Positions 14,738-23,081 of a DNA stretch of 24,459 nt are shown here, in pieces. Each line of letters begins with the position of its first letter. Position 1 is the stretch's first letter. The position numbers and the translations under genes were made by a program. The DNA is from Deferribacteraceae bacterium. GTDB taxonomy: Bacteria; Chrysiogenota; Deferribacteres; Deferribacterales; JAISNW01. The stretch covers positions 1 to 24,459 of the forward strand of contig JAITWF010000159.1 of the NCBI GenBank assembly GCA_031285415.1. Reading direction: 5' to 3'. The notes under the pieces were generated by a model. That model searched no databases and was not told where the DNA came from. It saw only the letters and a list, made by a program, of their open reading frames with translations.

Positions 14738-14768
14738 AAAAAAGGGAGCCAACAGATTAGCTCCCTTT
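14738..14768 (-). terminator. Rho-independent terminator of folD
   Basis: On the minus strand, AAAGGGAGC (14768-14760) pairs with GCTCCCTTT (14749-14741) and is followed by further T residues. It lies 20 bases past the folD stop. Confidence 0.85.
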
Positions 14769-14788
14769 ATGTTCATTCTATTTACACC

Positions 14789-15637
14789 CTAGTACAATCT
14801 ATTGAGTGACGCCTGAAGGGTGTTATACATAAGCATTGTGATCGTCATAGGCCCTACCCCTTTTGGCACTGGGGTGATATGCGAAGCGACCTTCTCTACG
14901 CTGTCAAAATCCACGTCGCCGCAAAGTTTGCCATCCACACGATTCATACCAACATCTATCACAACTGCGCCTGGTTTTATAAAATCTGCCGTAATCATCT
15001 TAGGTTTGCCGATCGCCGCTATAACGATATCAGCCTGTTTGCAGATAGCTTGCAGATCTTTTGTATTTGAGTGGCATGTGGTAACGGTAGCGTTCTTTCT
15101 AAGAAGGAGCGTTGCCATCGGTTTGCCCACGATATTGCTGCGGCCGATAACCACTGCATGCTTGCCAACTAGATCGATCTCGTACTCCTCCAGCAGCTTA
15201 ATTACACCGTAAGGGGTGCATGGGATAAATCCCTTCACACCGATATTGAGTAGACCAATATTGACTGGATGGAAGCCGTCCACATCTTTCTTCGGATCGA
15301 TCGCCATGATCACATTCATCGTATCGATATGTTTTGGAAGGGGTAGCTGCACAAGGATACCATGAATCTTAGTATCGCCGTTCAGCTCGTCGATAAGCTC
15401 CAACAGGTGGCTCTCTGTGGTATTCGCTTCAAGGCGGTATACCTTAGAGTAAAAACCTGCCTCAACTGCGAGCTTCTCCTTCGAGCTTACATACGTTGCG
15501 CTTGCAGGATCCTCTCCAACGAGGATAACCGCTATCCCTGGCACTCTGCCAAATGCCTTCTTATGCTCCTTAACCCTATCTGCTATCTTTGCCTGAATCT
15601 TTGTTGCTACTGCTTTACCATCCATTAGTATAGCCAT
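14789..15637 (-). CDS. folD: Bifunctional methylenetetrahydrofolate dehydrogenase / methenyl-THF cyclohydrolase FolD
   Basis: FolD interconverts 5,10-methylene-THF, 5,10-methenyl-THF and 10-formyl-THF in one-carbon metabolism, using NADP(H). The 282 residues show GEDPASATYVSSKEK with catalytic Tyr49 and Lys53, GILVQLPLP (93-101), DVDGFHPVN with Asp120, and the cofactor loop VVIGRSNIVGKPMA (162-175). The ending PKGVGPMTITMLMYNTL is diagnostic. Length is normal. A G-rich ribosome site (GGGGG) lies six bases before the ATG. It is a single gene between a repeat cluster and its own terminator. Proximity to MnmE, which uses methylene-THF, is suggestive only. Confidence 0.97.
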   Translation of the reverse strand: MAILMDGKAVATKIQAKIADRVKEHKKAFGRVPGIAVILVGEDPASATYVSSKEKLAVEAGFYSKVYRLEANTTESHLLELIDELNGDTKIHGILVQLPLPKHIDTMNVIMAIDPKKDVDGFHPVNIGLLNIGVKGFIPCTPYGVIKLLEEYEIDLVGKHAVVIGRSNIVGKPMATLLLRKNATVTTCHSNTKDLQAICKQADIVIAAIGKPKMITADFIKPGAVVIDVGMNRVDGKLCGDVDFDSVEKVASHITPVPKGVGPMTITMLMYNTLQASLNRLY

Positions 15638-15708
15638 ACTCTACCCCCATATTTTTAAAAACTGCCTAGCATTGCACCTAATCTAGCAGCTTTTGTTTTC
15701 TAGATACG

Positions 15709-15847
15709 TACTCCGCAAACACTCCCCCCTTGAGGGGGAGTCGAATGTAGGTGCGGGGTTAGCCCGCCCTAATTCGGTGGGGGGTTGCTCTATTTGCAGA
15801 CCCCTCCCCGAAACAGTACCTGTTTCGACCCTCCCTCATGGGGAGGG
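15709..15847. repeat. Cluster of intergenic hairpin repeats upstream of the gyrA-side parS
   Basis: TACTCCGCAAAC (15709-15720, copy C of the head motif) leads straight into ACTCCCCC/GGGGGAGT (15721-15728 with 15734-15741). Then follow GCGGG/CCCGC-type arms near 15752-15768, CGAAACAG-TAC-CTGTTTCG (15809-15827), and CCCTCCC/GGGAGGG (15829-15835 with 15841-15847). None has a T-run. This fills the 235-base gap between folD and gyrA together with the parS site. Confidence 0.6.
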
Positions 15848-15856
15848 TGTCAGGAA

Positions 15857-15872
15857 CGTTTCACGTGAAACT
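15857..15872. promoter_or_regulatory. parS site (ParB/Spo0J binding), 14-bp perfect core
   Basis: GTTTCACGTGAAAC at 15858-15871 equals the conserved parS core; only the outermost pair (C and T) departs from the 16-base consensus. It abuts the gyrA stop codon, one base away. Confidence 0.82.
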
Positions 15873-18320
15873 TTATGCCTCTATAACCTCGTCGCCATCG
15901 TCCATTATCCCAGCAACTGAGATAATCTCGTCGCCGTCGGTATCCATCAGGCGCACCCCTTGAGTATCCCTTGAGAGTACCGATATTGCAGAGACTGCAA
16001 AGCGGATCGTCTTGCCATTTTTGGTGATCAGCATTAGCTCATCTGTAGCAAGCACCTGCATTGCGCCCACGATCACGCCAGTTTTAGAGGTCACCTTCGA
16101 TAGCTTAAGCCCACTTCCGCCTCGTGACTGCTCACGATAGTCTGCTATAGCGGTGCGTTTGCCATATCCGTTTGCGGTAACGGTCATAATATCGCCATCA
16201 TCGGTGATTACCTCGACCGATACAACCTCATCATCTATCCCAAGTCGCACGCCACGCACACCGCCAGCCTGACGTTTGCGTGATTTAATATCACGAGCGA
16301 AGAACTGTATACTCTTCGCCTGTCTTGTGGCGATAAAGATCTTGTCATCCTCTGATGTCAGGAGTGAGGCAACTAACGAATCACCATCGTCCATCTTCAT
16401 AGCGAGCATGCCATTTCTGCCCGACTGAAACTCTGATATCTCGATCTTTTTGATCTCTCCACGGCGAGTGCCAAAGAAGATCGATTTATTCTCATCTTTA
16501 TCGGCAACTGCAAGGATAGAGGCAACCTTGTCGCCATTTTCTAGGGCGATGAAGTTTGATATATGTCTCCCCTTGGTGTCTCTATTCATCTCTGGCAGGT
16601 TATAGACGTTCAGGAAGTGTACCTTGCCATTTATTGTAAAGAATAGTAGTCGAGCGTGGTTTGTGGTGACGAGGATTCGCTCTACGAAATCATCCTCTCT
16701 AGACGCCGAGCCGATCTTCCCCTTGCCGCCACGCTTCTGCGCAGTGAAATCGCCTAGGGAGGTGCGCTTGATATATCCATTGTGAGAGATAGTGACTAAC
16801 ATCTCCTCATTCGGTATCAGGTCGGTTATCTCAAACTCGCCAACGCCCTCTTTAATCTCTGTGCGACGCTCGTCGCCATACTGATTCTTTATCTCAACAA
16901 ACTCATCTTTGATAAGAGCCATCATAGTGGATCTATTTGAGAGGATCAGCTTTAATTTATCGATATCTTGCAGAAGCTGTGCATATTCGGCGTTTAGCTT
17001 GTCGATCTCTAACCCTGTCAGTCGGGATAGTCTCATCTCCATGATCGCCTGCGCCTGTATCTCGGATAGGGCGAATCGCTCCTTCAACTTCTCCTTCGCT
17101 GTATTAGAATCAGGGGACGCCTTCACAATAGCGACAACTTCGTCGATATTGGCAACAGCGGTGCGCAACCCCTCGATGATATGCAGACGATCCTCAGCCT
17201 TCTTCAGTAGGAAGATCGTGCGACGAGTAACCACGACCACTCGGTGTGCGATAAATTCGTCTAATATCTCTACAAGGGTGACAAGCTTTGGGCGACCATT
17301 TACGAGAACGACGTTATTTATGCCGAATGAGCTCTCCATTGCAGTGAATTTATAGAGCTGGTTCAGGATAACATCTGCTACCTCCCCTCTCTTAAGCTCT
17401 ATAACGATCCTTACATTCTCATCCGATTCGTCACGAAGGTCGGAGATCCCCTCGATCTTCTTCTCGTGTACCAGCTCTGCGATCTTCTCGATAAGGGTGG
17501 CTTTGTTGGTCTGATACGGCAGCTCTGTAACGATAATCTGCTCTCTACCCCCCTTCATCTCCTCAACCTCTGCTCTAGAGCGGATCTTGACGGAGCCTCT
17601 GCCAGTTTTATACGCTCGCAGAATCTCTGCTCGACCCATTATCATAGCTCTGGTAGGGAAATCTGGCCCACGTACGACGCTAAAGATCGCCTCATCCGAT
17701 ACATTCGGATCGTCGACCTTCATAATGAGGGCGTCCATCACCTCTGTGAGGTTGTGTGGGGGCATATTGGTTGCCATACCGACGGCGATACCGCTCGAAC
17801 CGTTTATCAGAAGGTTCGGTATCCGTGTAGGGAAAACTGTTGGCTCCTCTAAAGAGGCGTCGTAGTTTGGTGAGAAATCGACAGTGTTCTTGTCGAGATC
17901 GGCTAGTAGCTCTGCGGTGATCTTCTGCATGCGTACTTCGGTGTAACGCATTGCAGCGGCGGAGTCGCCATCGATCGAGCCGAAGTTACCCTGCCCATCT
18001 ACCAGTGGATAGCGCATGGAGAACTCTTGCGCCATACGTACGAGCGTATCATACGCCGCCTGATCGCCGTGTGGGTGATATTTACCGATCACGTCACCGA
18101 CAATTCTAGCAGATTTACGATACGGTTTATTATGCTCCATCCCCATCTCGTGCATAGCGAAGAGTACACGACGGTGAACTGGCTTGAGGCCATCTCGCAC
18201 ATCGGGCAGAGCTCTGCCGACGATAACGCTCATGGCGTAGTCGAGATAGCTCTTTTTAAGCGTGTCCTCTACGGAGACGACCTGGTGAGGGTTGATCATA
18301 TTATTATTTTCTTCTGACAT
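15873..18320 (-). CDS. gyrA: DNA gyrase subunit A
   Basis: GyrA carries the breakage-reunion activity of the GyrA2GyrB2 gyrase, which introduces negative supercoils. The 815 residues include the winged-helix domain with catalytic Tyr126 (AAMRYTEVR) and the quinolone-determining region HPHGDQAAYDTLVRMAQ. The C-terminal beta-pinwheel carries the GyrA box QKRGGKGKIG (usual form QRRGGKG). The box identifies it as GyrA rather than ParC. Residue 87, equivalent to E. coli Ser83, is Gln, which is unusual. GAGG precedes the ATG by seven bases. The gene follows gyrB after a repeat-filled gap of 216 bases. Its stop codon nearly touches a parS site. Confidence 0.97.
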   Translation of the reverse strand: MSEENNNMINPHQVVSVEDTLKKSYLDYAMSVIVGRALPDVRDGLKPVHRRVLFAMHEMGMEHNKPYRKSARIVGDVIGKYHPHGDQAAYDTLVRMAQEFSMRYPLVDGQGNFGSIDGDSAAAMRYTEVRMQKITAELLADLDKNTVDFSPNYDASLEEPTVFPTRIPNLLINGSSGIAVGMATNMPPHNLTEVMDALIMKVDDPNVSDEAIFSVVRGPDFPTRAMIMGRAEILRAYKTGRGSVKIRSRAEVEEMKGGREQIIVTELPYQTNKATLIEKIAELVHEKKIEGISDLRDESDENVRIVIELKRGEVADVILNQLYKFTAMESSFGINNVVLVNGRPKLVTLVEILDEFIAHRVVVVTRRTIFLLKKAEDRLHIIEGLRTAVANIDEVVAIVKASPDSNTAKEKLKERFALSEIQAQAIMEMRLSRLTGLEIDKLNAEYAQLLQDIDKLKLILSNRSTMMALIKDEFVEIKNQYGDERRTEIKEGVGEFEITDLIPNEEMLVTISHNGYIKRTSLGDFTAQKRGGKGKIGSASREDDFVERILVTTNHARLLFFTINGKVHFLNVYNLPEMNRDTKGRHISNFIALENGDKVASILAVADKDENKSIFFGTRRGEIKKIEISEFQSGRNGMLAMKMDDGDSLVASLLTSEDDKIFIATRQAKSIQFFARDIKSRKRQAGGVRGVRLGIDDEVVSVEVITDDGDIMTVTANGYGKRTAIADYREQSRGGSGLKLSKVTSKTGVIVGAMQVLATDELMLITKNGKTIRFAVSAISVLSRDTQGVRLMDTDGDEIISVAGIMDDGDEVIEA

Positions 18321-18343
18321 TTATTACCTCATTAACATTTATC

Positions 18344-18390
18344 GGGCGAGCGAACCTCGCCCCTACTGGATTGCGGATCAAGTCCGCAAT
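18344..18390. repeat. Two intergenic hairpin repeats between gyrA and gyrB
   Basis: GGGCGAG-CGAAC-CTCGCCC (18344-18362) is followed by CTACTGG and then ATTGCGGA-TCAAG-TCCGCAAT (18370-18390) and GACG. The second unit (TACTGGATTGCGG ... TCCGCAATGACG) shares its ends with the divided palindrome inside the MITE-like element at 14544-14682, so it is a dispersed repeat. Confidence 0.6.
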
Positions 18391-18414
18391 GACGTAACTA
18401 AAAAGCTCAAAGGC

Positions 18415-18539
18415 TAAAATCGTTTAGATTAGATGCAACGCAAGGCGGCTTGAAAAAATACAACCGGAGTGTACTTACTGGTACATGAGGATTGGATTTT
18501 TTCAAACAACACAGCGGTGCGCTAATCTAAACGATTTTA
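18415..18539. repeat. 125-bp multi-stem palindrome overlapping the gyrB stop codon
   Basis: Outer arms TAAAATCGTTTAGATTAG (18415-18432) and CTAATCTAAACGATTTTA (18522-18539) are perfectly complementary over 18 bases. Inside lie near-complementary GCAACGC/GCGGTGC, then TTGAAAAAAT/ATTTTTTCAA (10 bp perfect), then an apical TGTAC-TTACTG-GTACA. The right outer arm includes the gyrB stop codon (18539-18537). No T-run follows on either strand. Confidence 0.7.
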
Positions 18540-20918
18540 TATATCTAAGTTGCTTACAGACAGCGCATTCTTCTCTATAAACTCTCTGCGAGGCGCAACC
18601 ACATCACCCATCAGGAGGCTAAACAGCTCGTCTGCCAGCTCGGCATCCTCTATCTGCACCTGGTGGAGTGTACGCTTCGTAGGATCCATCGTGGTCTCCT
18701 TCAGCTGATCAGGGTTCATCTCACCAAGACCTTTGTATCGCTGAATATATAGTCCTTTGCGCCCCTTCTCGTCTACAAATGCCGCAATCTCTTCGATAGA
18801 GTTCATAACGACCTCACTGCCAGAGTGGACTACCTTGTATGGTGCAGCACCAAGCTCTTTTAGCTGTGAGCCTATACGGCGTAGCTCTCGATAATCTTGA
18901 CTATGTAGAAAGTTGGAATCGATATGGGCGATAGCACTCGATGTGGTAAACTCAAGCGCATAGCGTTGAAAGGTTTCGTGAAACTCCTTCGACACCTTCT
19001 TGTACCCCTCAAATAGCCCTCTTTCGTTAAAATCGTTATACATTGTATCGATAAACTCTTCGCTACTCAATGCGGCGATATCAAGCGCAGGATAATCGGC
19101 GATCGCCTTTGCAAGTGCTGGCGAATAGCCCTTCTTATCGAGTCGGGTGGTTAATCTTGCAAACGCCAGAGCTGCACCGAATACGCTCTTCTGCTGCACA
19201 GAGTTCATATTCGGCAGAGAGATCTCGCCAGAGGCTACATCTAGAAGGAACGATTCAAGCTCCTCCTCTGTCTGAATATACCGCTCCACTTTACCCTTTT
19301 TGAGCTTATATAGAGGTGGGTTCGCAAGGTAGAGATACCCACGCTCTAATATTGGGCGCATATGACGGAAGAAGAAGGTGAGTAGGAGTGTATCAATATG
19401 CGCACCATCCACGTCGGCATCGGTCATCAGTATTATCTTGTGATAGCGGATCTTATCGATGTTGAAATCGTTCACCCCGATACCTGTACCGAGAGCGGTA
19501 ATAATTGTGCGCACCTCTGTGCTTGAGAGAACTTTATCAAATCGTGCCTTCTCAACGTTGATAATCTTACCTCTAATAGGTAGAATTGCCTGTGTGCGTC
19601 TGTCACGCCCCTGCTTGGCAGAGCCGCCAGCCGAATCGCCCTCAACGATGAAAAGCTCTGAAAGTGCTGGATCCTTCTCCTGACAGTCTGCCAGTTTACC
19701 AGGCAGAGCCGATATCTCGAGAGCATTTTTGCGACGAGTAAGCTCCTTTGCTTTGCGTGCTGCCTCTCTAGCTCTAAACGCCTGTAGAGATTTATCGAGG
19801 ATCTTCTTGACGATTGCAGGGTTCTCCTCTAGGTAATCGTTCAGATTAGCGTTTACAACCGCCTCTACGGCAGTTTTAGCGATACTAGAGCCGAGCTTCG
19901 TCTTTGTCTGCCCCTCAAATACAGGGTCGGTCATGCGTATAGAGAGGACTAGGCTGATCCCCTCTCGAATATCTTCGCCAGAGAGAGCAACTTTGTCCTT
20001 CTCTTTGACGAGGTTATACTTTGTGATGTAGCTATTGAAGATCTTTGTGTAGGCGGTTTTAAATCCAGCCTCGTGCGTACCACCCTCTTCGTTGTGGATA
20101 TTATTGGTGTAGCTCATGATCGATTCGATATAGCTATCGTTATAGACAAACGCCATATCCACCTGTATACCGTTTGATTCGCCAGAGATACTCACAGGGT
20201 CGTCGAATACAAGCTGCTTCGATTTATTCAAGAACTTAACGTAGCTTGTGATCCCCCCCTCGGCGTAATATTCGTTCAGGAGGTCGGCACGTTCGTCTGC
20301 TAATATTATCTTAACGCCGCTATTGAGGTATGAAAGCTCTCGTAGGCGGCGAGCGATCGTCTCGTGTACAAAATCGAGCGTTTCAAAGATCTGGCTATCA
20401 GGTTTGAATCTAATAGTGGTGCCAGTCTCTTCAGTATCGCCGAGCCGCTCAACGGTGGTGACAGGGATCCCCCTCTCGAAGCGTTGGCGAAACATTCCGC
20501 CATCTCGGCAGACTGTAGCCTCTAGCCACTCTGATAGGGCGTTTACAACTGATACGCCCACGCCGTGCAGACCGCCAGAGGTCTTGTATGAGGCGGAGTC
20601 GAACTTACCACCTGCGTGAAGTACCGTTAATACGACCTCTAAGGTAGGTTTCCCTGCCGTTGGATGCATACCGACTGGGATACCACGACCATCGTCTTTG
20701 ACGGTAACGGTATTATCCAGATGGATCGTTACATTTACATTTTGGCAGAAGCCAGCCATCGCCTCATCTATCGAGTTGTCTACTACCTCATACACGAGAT
20801 GATGTAGCCCACGTAGACCTGTGGAGCCGATATACATACCTGGCCTATGGCGAACCGCCTCTAGACCCTCTAAGACCTTAATACTCTCTTCGTTATAATT
20901 ACTATTGTGTTCTGCCAT
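18537..20918 (-). CDS. gyrB: DNA gyrase subunit B
   Basis: GyrB supplies the ATPase and TOPRIM parts of gyrase. The 793 residues start with the GHKL ATPase (LEAVRHRPGMYIGS, EVVDNSIDEA, DDGRGIPV, GGLHGVGVSVVNAL). The TOPRIM domain has the catalytic Glu in VEGDSAGGSAKQGRDR (about 422-437) and the metal site MTDADVDGAH (about 493-502). The C-terminal QRYKGLGEMNPDQL block is intact. The region after the TOPRIM start is close to the E. coli-length form. AAGGAAGAGGT lies directly before the ATG at 20918. The gene follows recF by 23 bases, so it is probably in the dnaN-recF-gyrB operon. Its last codons form one arm of a long palindrome. Confidence 0.97.
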   Translation of the reverse strand: MAEHNSNYNEESIKVLEGLEAVRHRPGMYIGSTGLRGLHHLVYEVVDNSIDEAMAGFCQNVNVTIHLDNTVTVKDDGRGIPVGMHPTAGKPTLEVVLTVLHAGGKFDSASYKTSGGLHGVGVSVVNALSEWLEATVCRDGGMFRQRFERGIPVTTVERLGDTEETGTTIRFKPDSQIFETLDFVHETIARRLRELSYLNSGVKIILADERADLLNEYYAEGGITSYVKFLNKSKQLVFDDPVSISGESNGIQVDMAFVYNDSYIESIMSYTNNIHNEEGGTHEAGFKTAYTKIFNSYITKYNLVKEKDKVALSGEDIREGISLVLSIRMTDPVFEGQTKTKLGSSIAKTAVEAVVNANLNDYLEENPAIVKKILDKSLQAFRAREAARKAKELTRRKNALEISALPGKLADCQEKDPALSELFIVEGDSAGGSAKQGRDRRTQAILPIRGKIINVEKARFDKVLSSTEVRTIITALGTGIGVNDFNIDKIRYHKIILMTDADVDGAHIDTLLLTFFFRHMRPILERGYLYLANPPLYKLKKGKVERYIQTEEELESFLLDVASGEISLPNMNSVQQKSVFGAALAFARLTTRLDKKGYSPALAKAIADYPALDIAALSSEEFIDTMYNDFNERGLFEGYKKVSKEFHETFQRYALEFTTSSAIAHIDSNFLHSQDYRELRRIGSQLKELGAAPYKVVHSGSEVVMNSIEEIAAFVDEKGRKGLYIQRYKGLGEMNPDQLKETTMDPTKRTLHQVQIEDAELADELFSLLMGDVVAPRREFIEKNALSVSNLDI

Positions 20919-20941
20919 ACCTCTTCCTTAAACTGCGCTAA

Positions 20942-21967
20942 TTATATCAACTTTATCTCATTAGCCCCATTAATATACTGATTAGTGACGCCTGTCAGGA
21001 TTATCTGACGCTTAAACTCCCCTTTAGGGTGCATAAGAAATAGCTCCGATAGCGCACTACAACGCTCACCATCTAGCCCTGCCTCAAAGTCGTCCAAAAG
21101 TAGCATTATATCACATTTTCGGATTTCTTCAACACGTTTCGCTAGGTGATATAATAGAAATAAAAGGGCTGATTTTCGCTGTCCGAACGACTGAAACTTC
21201 TCCAACACCCTTCCGTTCTGCCTTATATATAAAAGATCTTTGTGACAGCCCATTGTAGGGCGTTTCTTCTCGATCTCCGTAGCTACATCATCGCAATCTA
21301 TATCGTTTATCGAGAGCGATAGCCTCATATCGGGCATAAATAGGGTTGTTAACTCCTCTGTCGATAGGAGGGAGTTATTTATCTCATGCACCAATATATT
21401 GCGGTTCTGCGAGATCTCCTTCGAGATCGGTGCCATCTGCGTATTTAAAATATTCAGAAGCTCGCTATCTGGGTTATCTTTATCAAGCTCTGCCCTCTTG
21501 CGCAGTAGCAAGGCGTTGTAACTTTTAACTAGATTTAGGTGTGAGTGGTTTGTATAGAAAACCATCCGATCAAGGAAGTTGCGTCGTTCAGAGTGATCTT
21601 TCGATAGGATCGTGTCGAATCCAGGGGAGTAGCAGATCACAGGGAGCGCATTTGTATAATCTGATAGGCTAACGATCTCCTGCCCACCAGCCTTTAAGAT
21701 CCGTTTATCTTGATAGAAGAAGACCAGATCGTCGTAGTTGCCCCCCTCAAAGTGGGCAGAGATTCGCACATACGGCTCTGCGAAGGTGCGCACCTCTGAT
21801 AAACTTTGATGGCGAAACGTTTTTAATGTGAGCAGAAGGTGTATCGCCTCCACAATAGAGCTCTTCCCCACCCCATTATTGCCTGATATATACATCAGCT
21901 CATGGAGATCAAGCGAAAGCTCCCTGTGGTTACGAAAGTTCTGTAGCGATAGCTCTTTTAGGAACAT
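20942..21967 (-). CDS. recF: DNA replication/repair protein RecF
   Basis: RecF is an SMC-like ATPase that, with RecO and RecR, helps load RecA at single-stranded gaps. The 341 residues have LQNFRNHRELSL, Walker A GNNGVGKSS (29-37), the family segment CYSPGFDTILSKDHSERRNFLDR, the signature SFGQRKSALLFLL, and Walker B with DIMLLLDDFEAGLD. Length is slightly short but complete. The signature SFGQRKS departs from the more common S-x-GQQR form, and the final segment ends in the usual TGV-type motif (ILTGVTNQY). It lies four bases after dnaN. The only ribosome-site candidate is a weak AGG inside the start region, so translational coupling to dnaN is likely. Confidence 0.95.
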   Translation of the reverse strand: MFLKELSLQNFRNHRELSLDLHELMYISGNNGVGKSSIVEAIHLLLTLKTFRHQSLSEVRTFAEPYVRISAHFEGGNYDDLVFFYQDKRILKAGGQEIVSLSDYTNALPVICYSPGFDTILSKDHSERRNFLDRMVFYTNHSHLNLVKSYNALLLRKRAELDKDNPDSELLNILNTQMAPISKEISQNRNILVHEINNSLLSTEELTTLFMPDMRLSLSINDIDCDDVATEIEKKRPTMGCHKDLLYIRQNGRVLEKFQSFGQRKSALLFLLYHLAKRVEEIRKCDIMLLLDDFEAGLDGERCSALSELFLMHPKGEFKRQIILTGVTNQYINGANEIKLI

Positions 21968-21971
21968 CCTA

Positions 21972-23081
21972 TTATGATATCTTTTCCATAGCGATCGGTA
22001 CTAACAGATATTTAGATGCCTGATTATCTGGTAATATCAACGCTGGCTGTAGCTTTGAATTCATTGCGAATTTAACCCTTTCAGAGGTGATATTCGATAA
22101 GATCTCCATCAGATGTTTCGCATTGAAGATAATATCCATCGGCTCGCCTGAATACTCTACATCGTCGATAACCTCTTGCCCCTTGCCGTACTCGGTCTCC
22201 ATACTGGTGATAGTAAGCTGTGAGCCAGCAAACGATAGGTACACGCCGTGCGTAACATCGCTTGTGATAACGGAGATACGCTTCACTACCTCAAAGAGGT
22301 TCCCTTTATCGATCAACGCTGTATTTCTATACTCCTCATTGAATAGTCGTGTAAGACTCTTGATATACTTCTCTATAAGCTTTGAGGTGATAGAGATACT
22401 GTCGGTTTTAAATGCTACCTGCTTCTTATCGGTCTCTAGATGGATATTTTTAGCACCATCGAGGATCTTTACAACCTCAAGAACAGTCTTCTTAGGGATA
22501 TTGATAATAAACTCGTCTGTAAATGGCTCTGCGAGCTTTTCAGAGGAGCTTGCTATACGCTGATAGTCGGCGGCAGAGATCTCTATACGGTCGCCAAAGA
22601 TATTCATATGTGCGCCGTTATACTCAACCTTGCTTGTATCGGTGGAGATACAGAACGCTATACGTTTAAACAGATCCATAAGCATTGCGCCGTCGATCGT
22701 AAGTGAGTACTCTGGCGTTATGGTAGGTTGTTTAGGGAATAGCTCTGCATCCATAGTGGATAGCTGGAAGGAGGATTTGCCAGATTTAACGTGCAACCTA
22801 GAGCCATCGAATACAAAATCGATCTCCTTGCCATCTGGAAGCTCACGAACTATATCTGATAGCTTCTTAGCGGAGACGGTCGTAACACCTGGAGTCACCA
22901 CCTGTGCCTCTATAGAGGCGGTGAAGCCGGTTTGAAAGTTCGTCGCCTTAATGGTGACGTGCGTACCCTCCGCCTCTATAAGGATATTTTGTAGTATAGT
23001 GCTGAGATTTTTATTTGTGGTGAAGTTGCCAGAGTGCTGTAGGAATGGATAGAGCTTCTCCTTTGCGACGCTAAATTTCAT
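21972..23081 (-). CDS. dnaN: DNA polymerase III sliding clamp (beta subunit)
   Basis: The beta clamp is a ring-shaped homodimer that tethers polymerase III to DNA and binds many repair factors. The 369 residues show the three-domain clamp pattern: MKFSVAKEKLYPFLQHS at the start, TTVSAKKLSDIVRELPDG, LSTMDAELFP, YNGAHMNIFGDRIEISAADYQRIA and the C-terminal YLLVPIAM, close to the family's VMPM ending in the partner-binding pocket. Length is normal. AGGGGAA lies six bases before the ATG. It heads the dnaN-recF-gyrB group; dnaA, often its upstream neighbour, is not here. A TATAAT (23123-23118, minus strand) may be its -10 box. Confidence 0.97.
   Translation of the reverse strand: MKFSVAKEKLYPFLQHSGNFTTNKNLSTILQNILIEAEGTHVTIKATNFQTGFTASIEAQVVTPGVTTVSAKKLSDIVRELPDGKEIDFVFDGSRLHVKSGKSSFQLSTMDAELFPKQPTITPEYSLTIDGAMLMDLFKRIAFCISTDTSKVEYNGAHMNIFGDRIEISAADYQRIASSSEKLAEPFTDEFIINIPKKTVLEVVKILDGAKNIHLETDKKQVAFKTDSISITSKLIEKYIKSLTRLFNEEYRNTALIDKGNLFEVVKRISVITSDVTHGVYLSFAGSQLTITSMETEYGKGQEVIDDVEYSGEPMDIIFNAKHLMEILSNITSERVKFAMNSKLQPALILPDNQASKYLLVPIAMEKIS

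Noticed and set aside
15709..15872. CRISPR array
   Set aside because: The repeats are different hairpins of unequal sequence and spacing; no identical repeat-spacer pattern and no cas genes.
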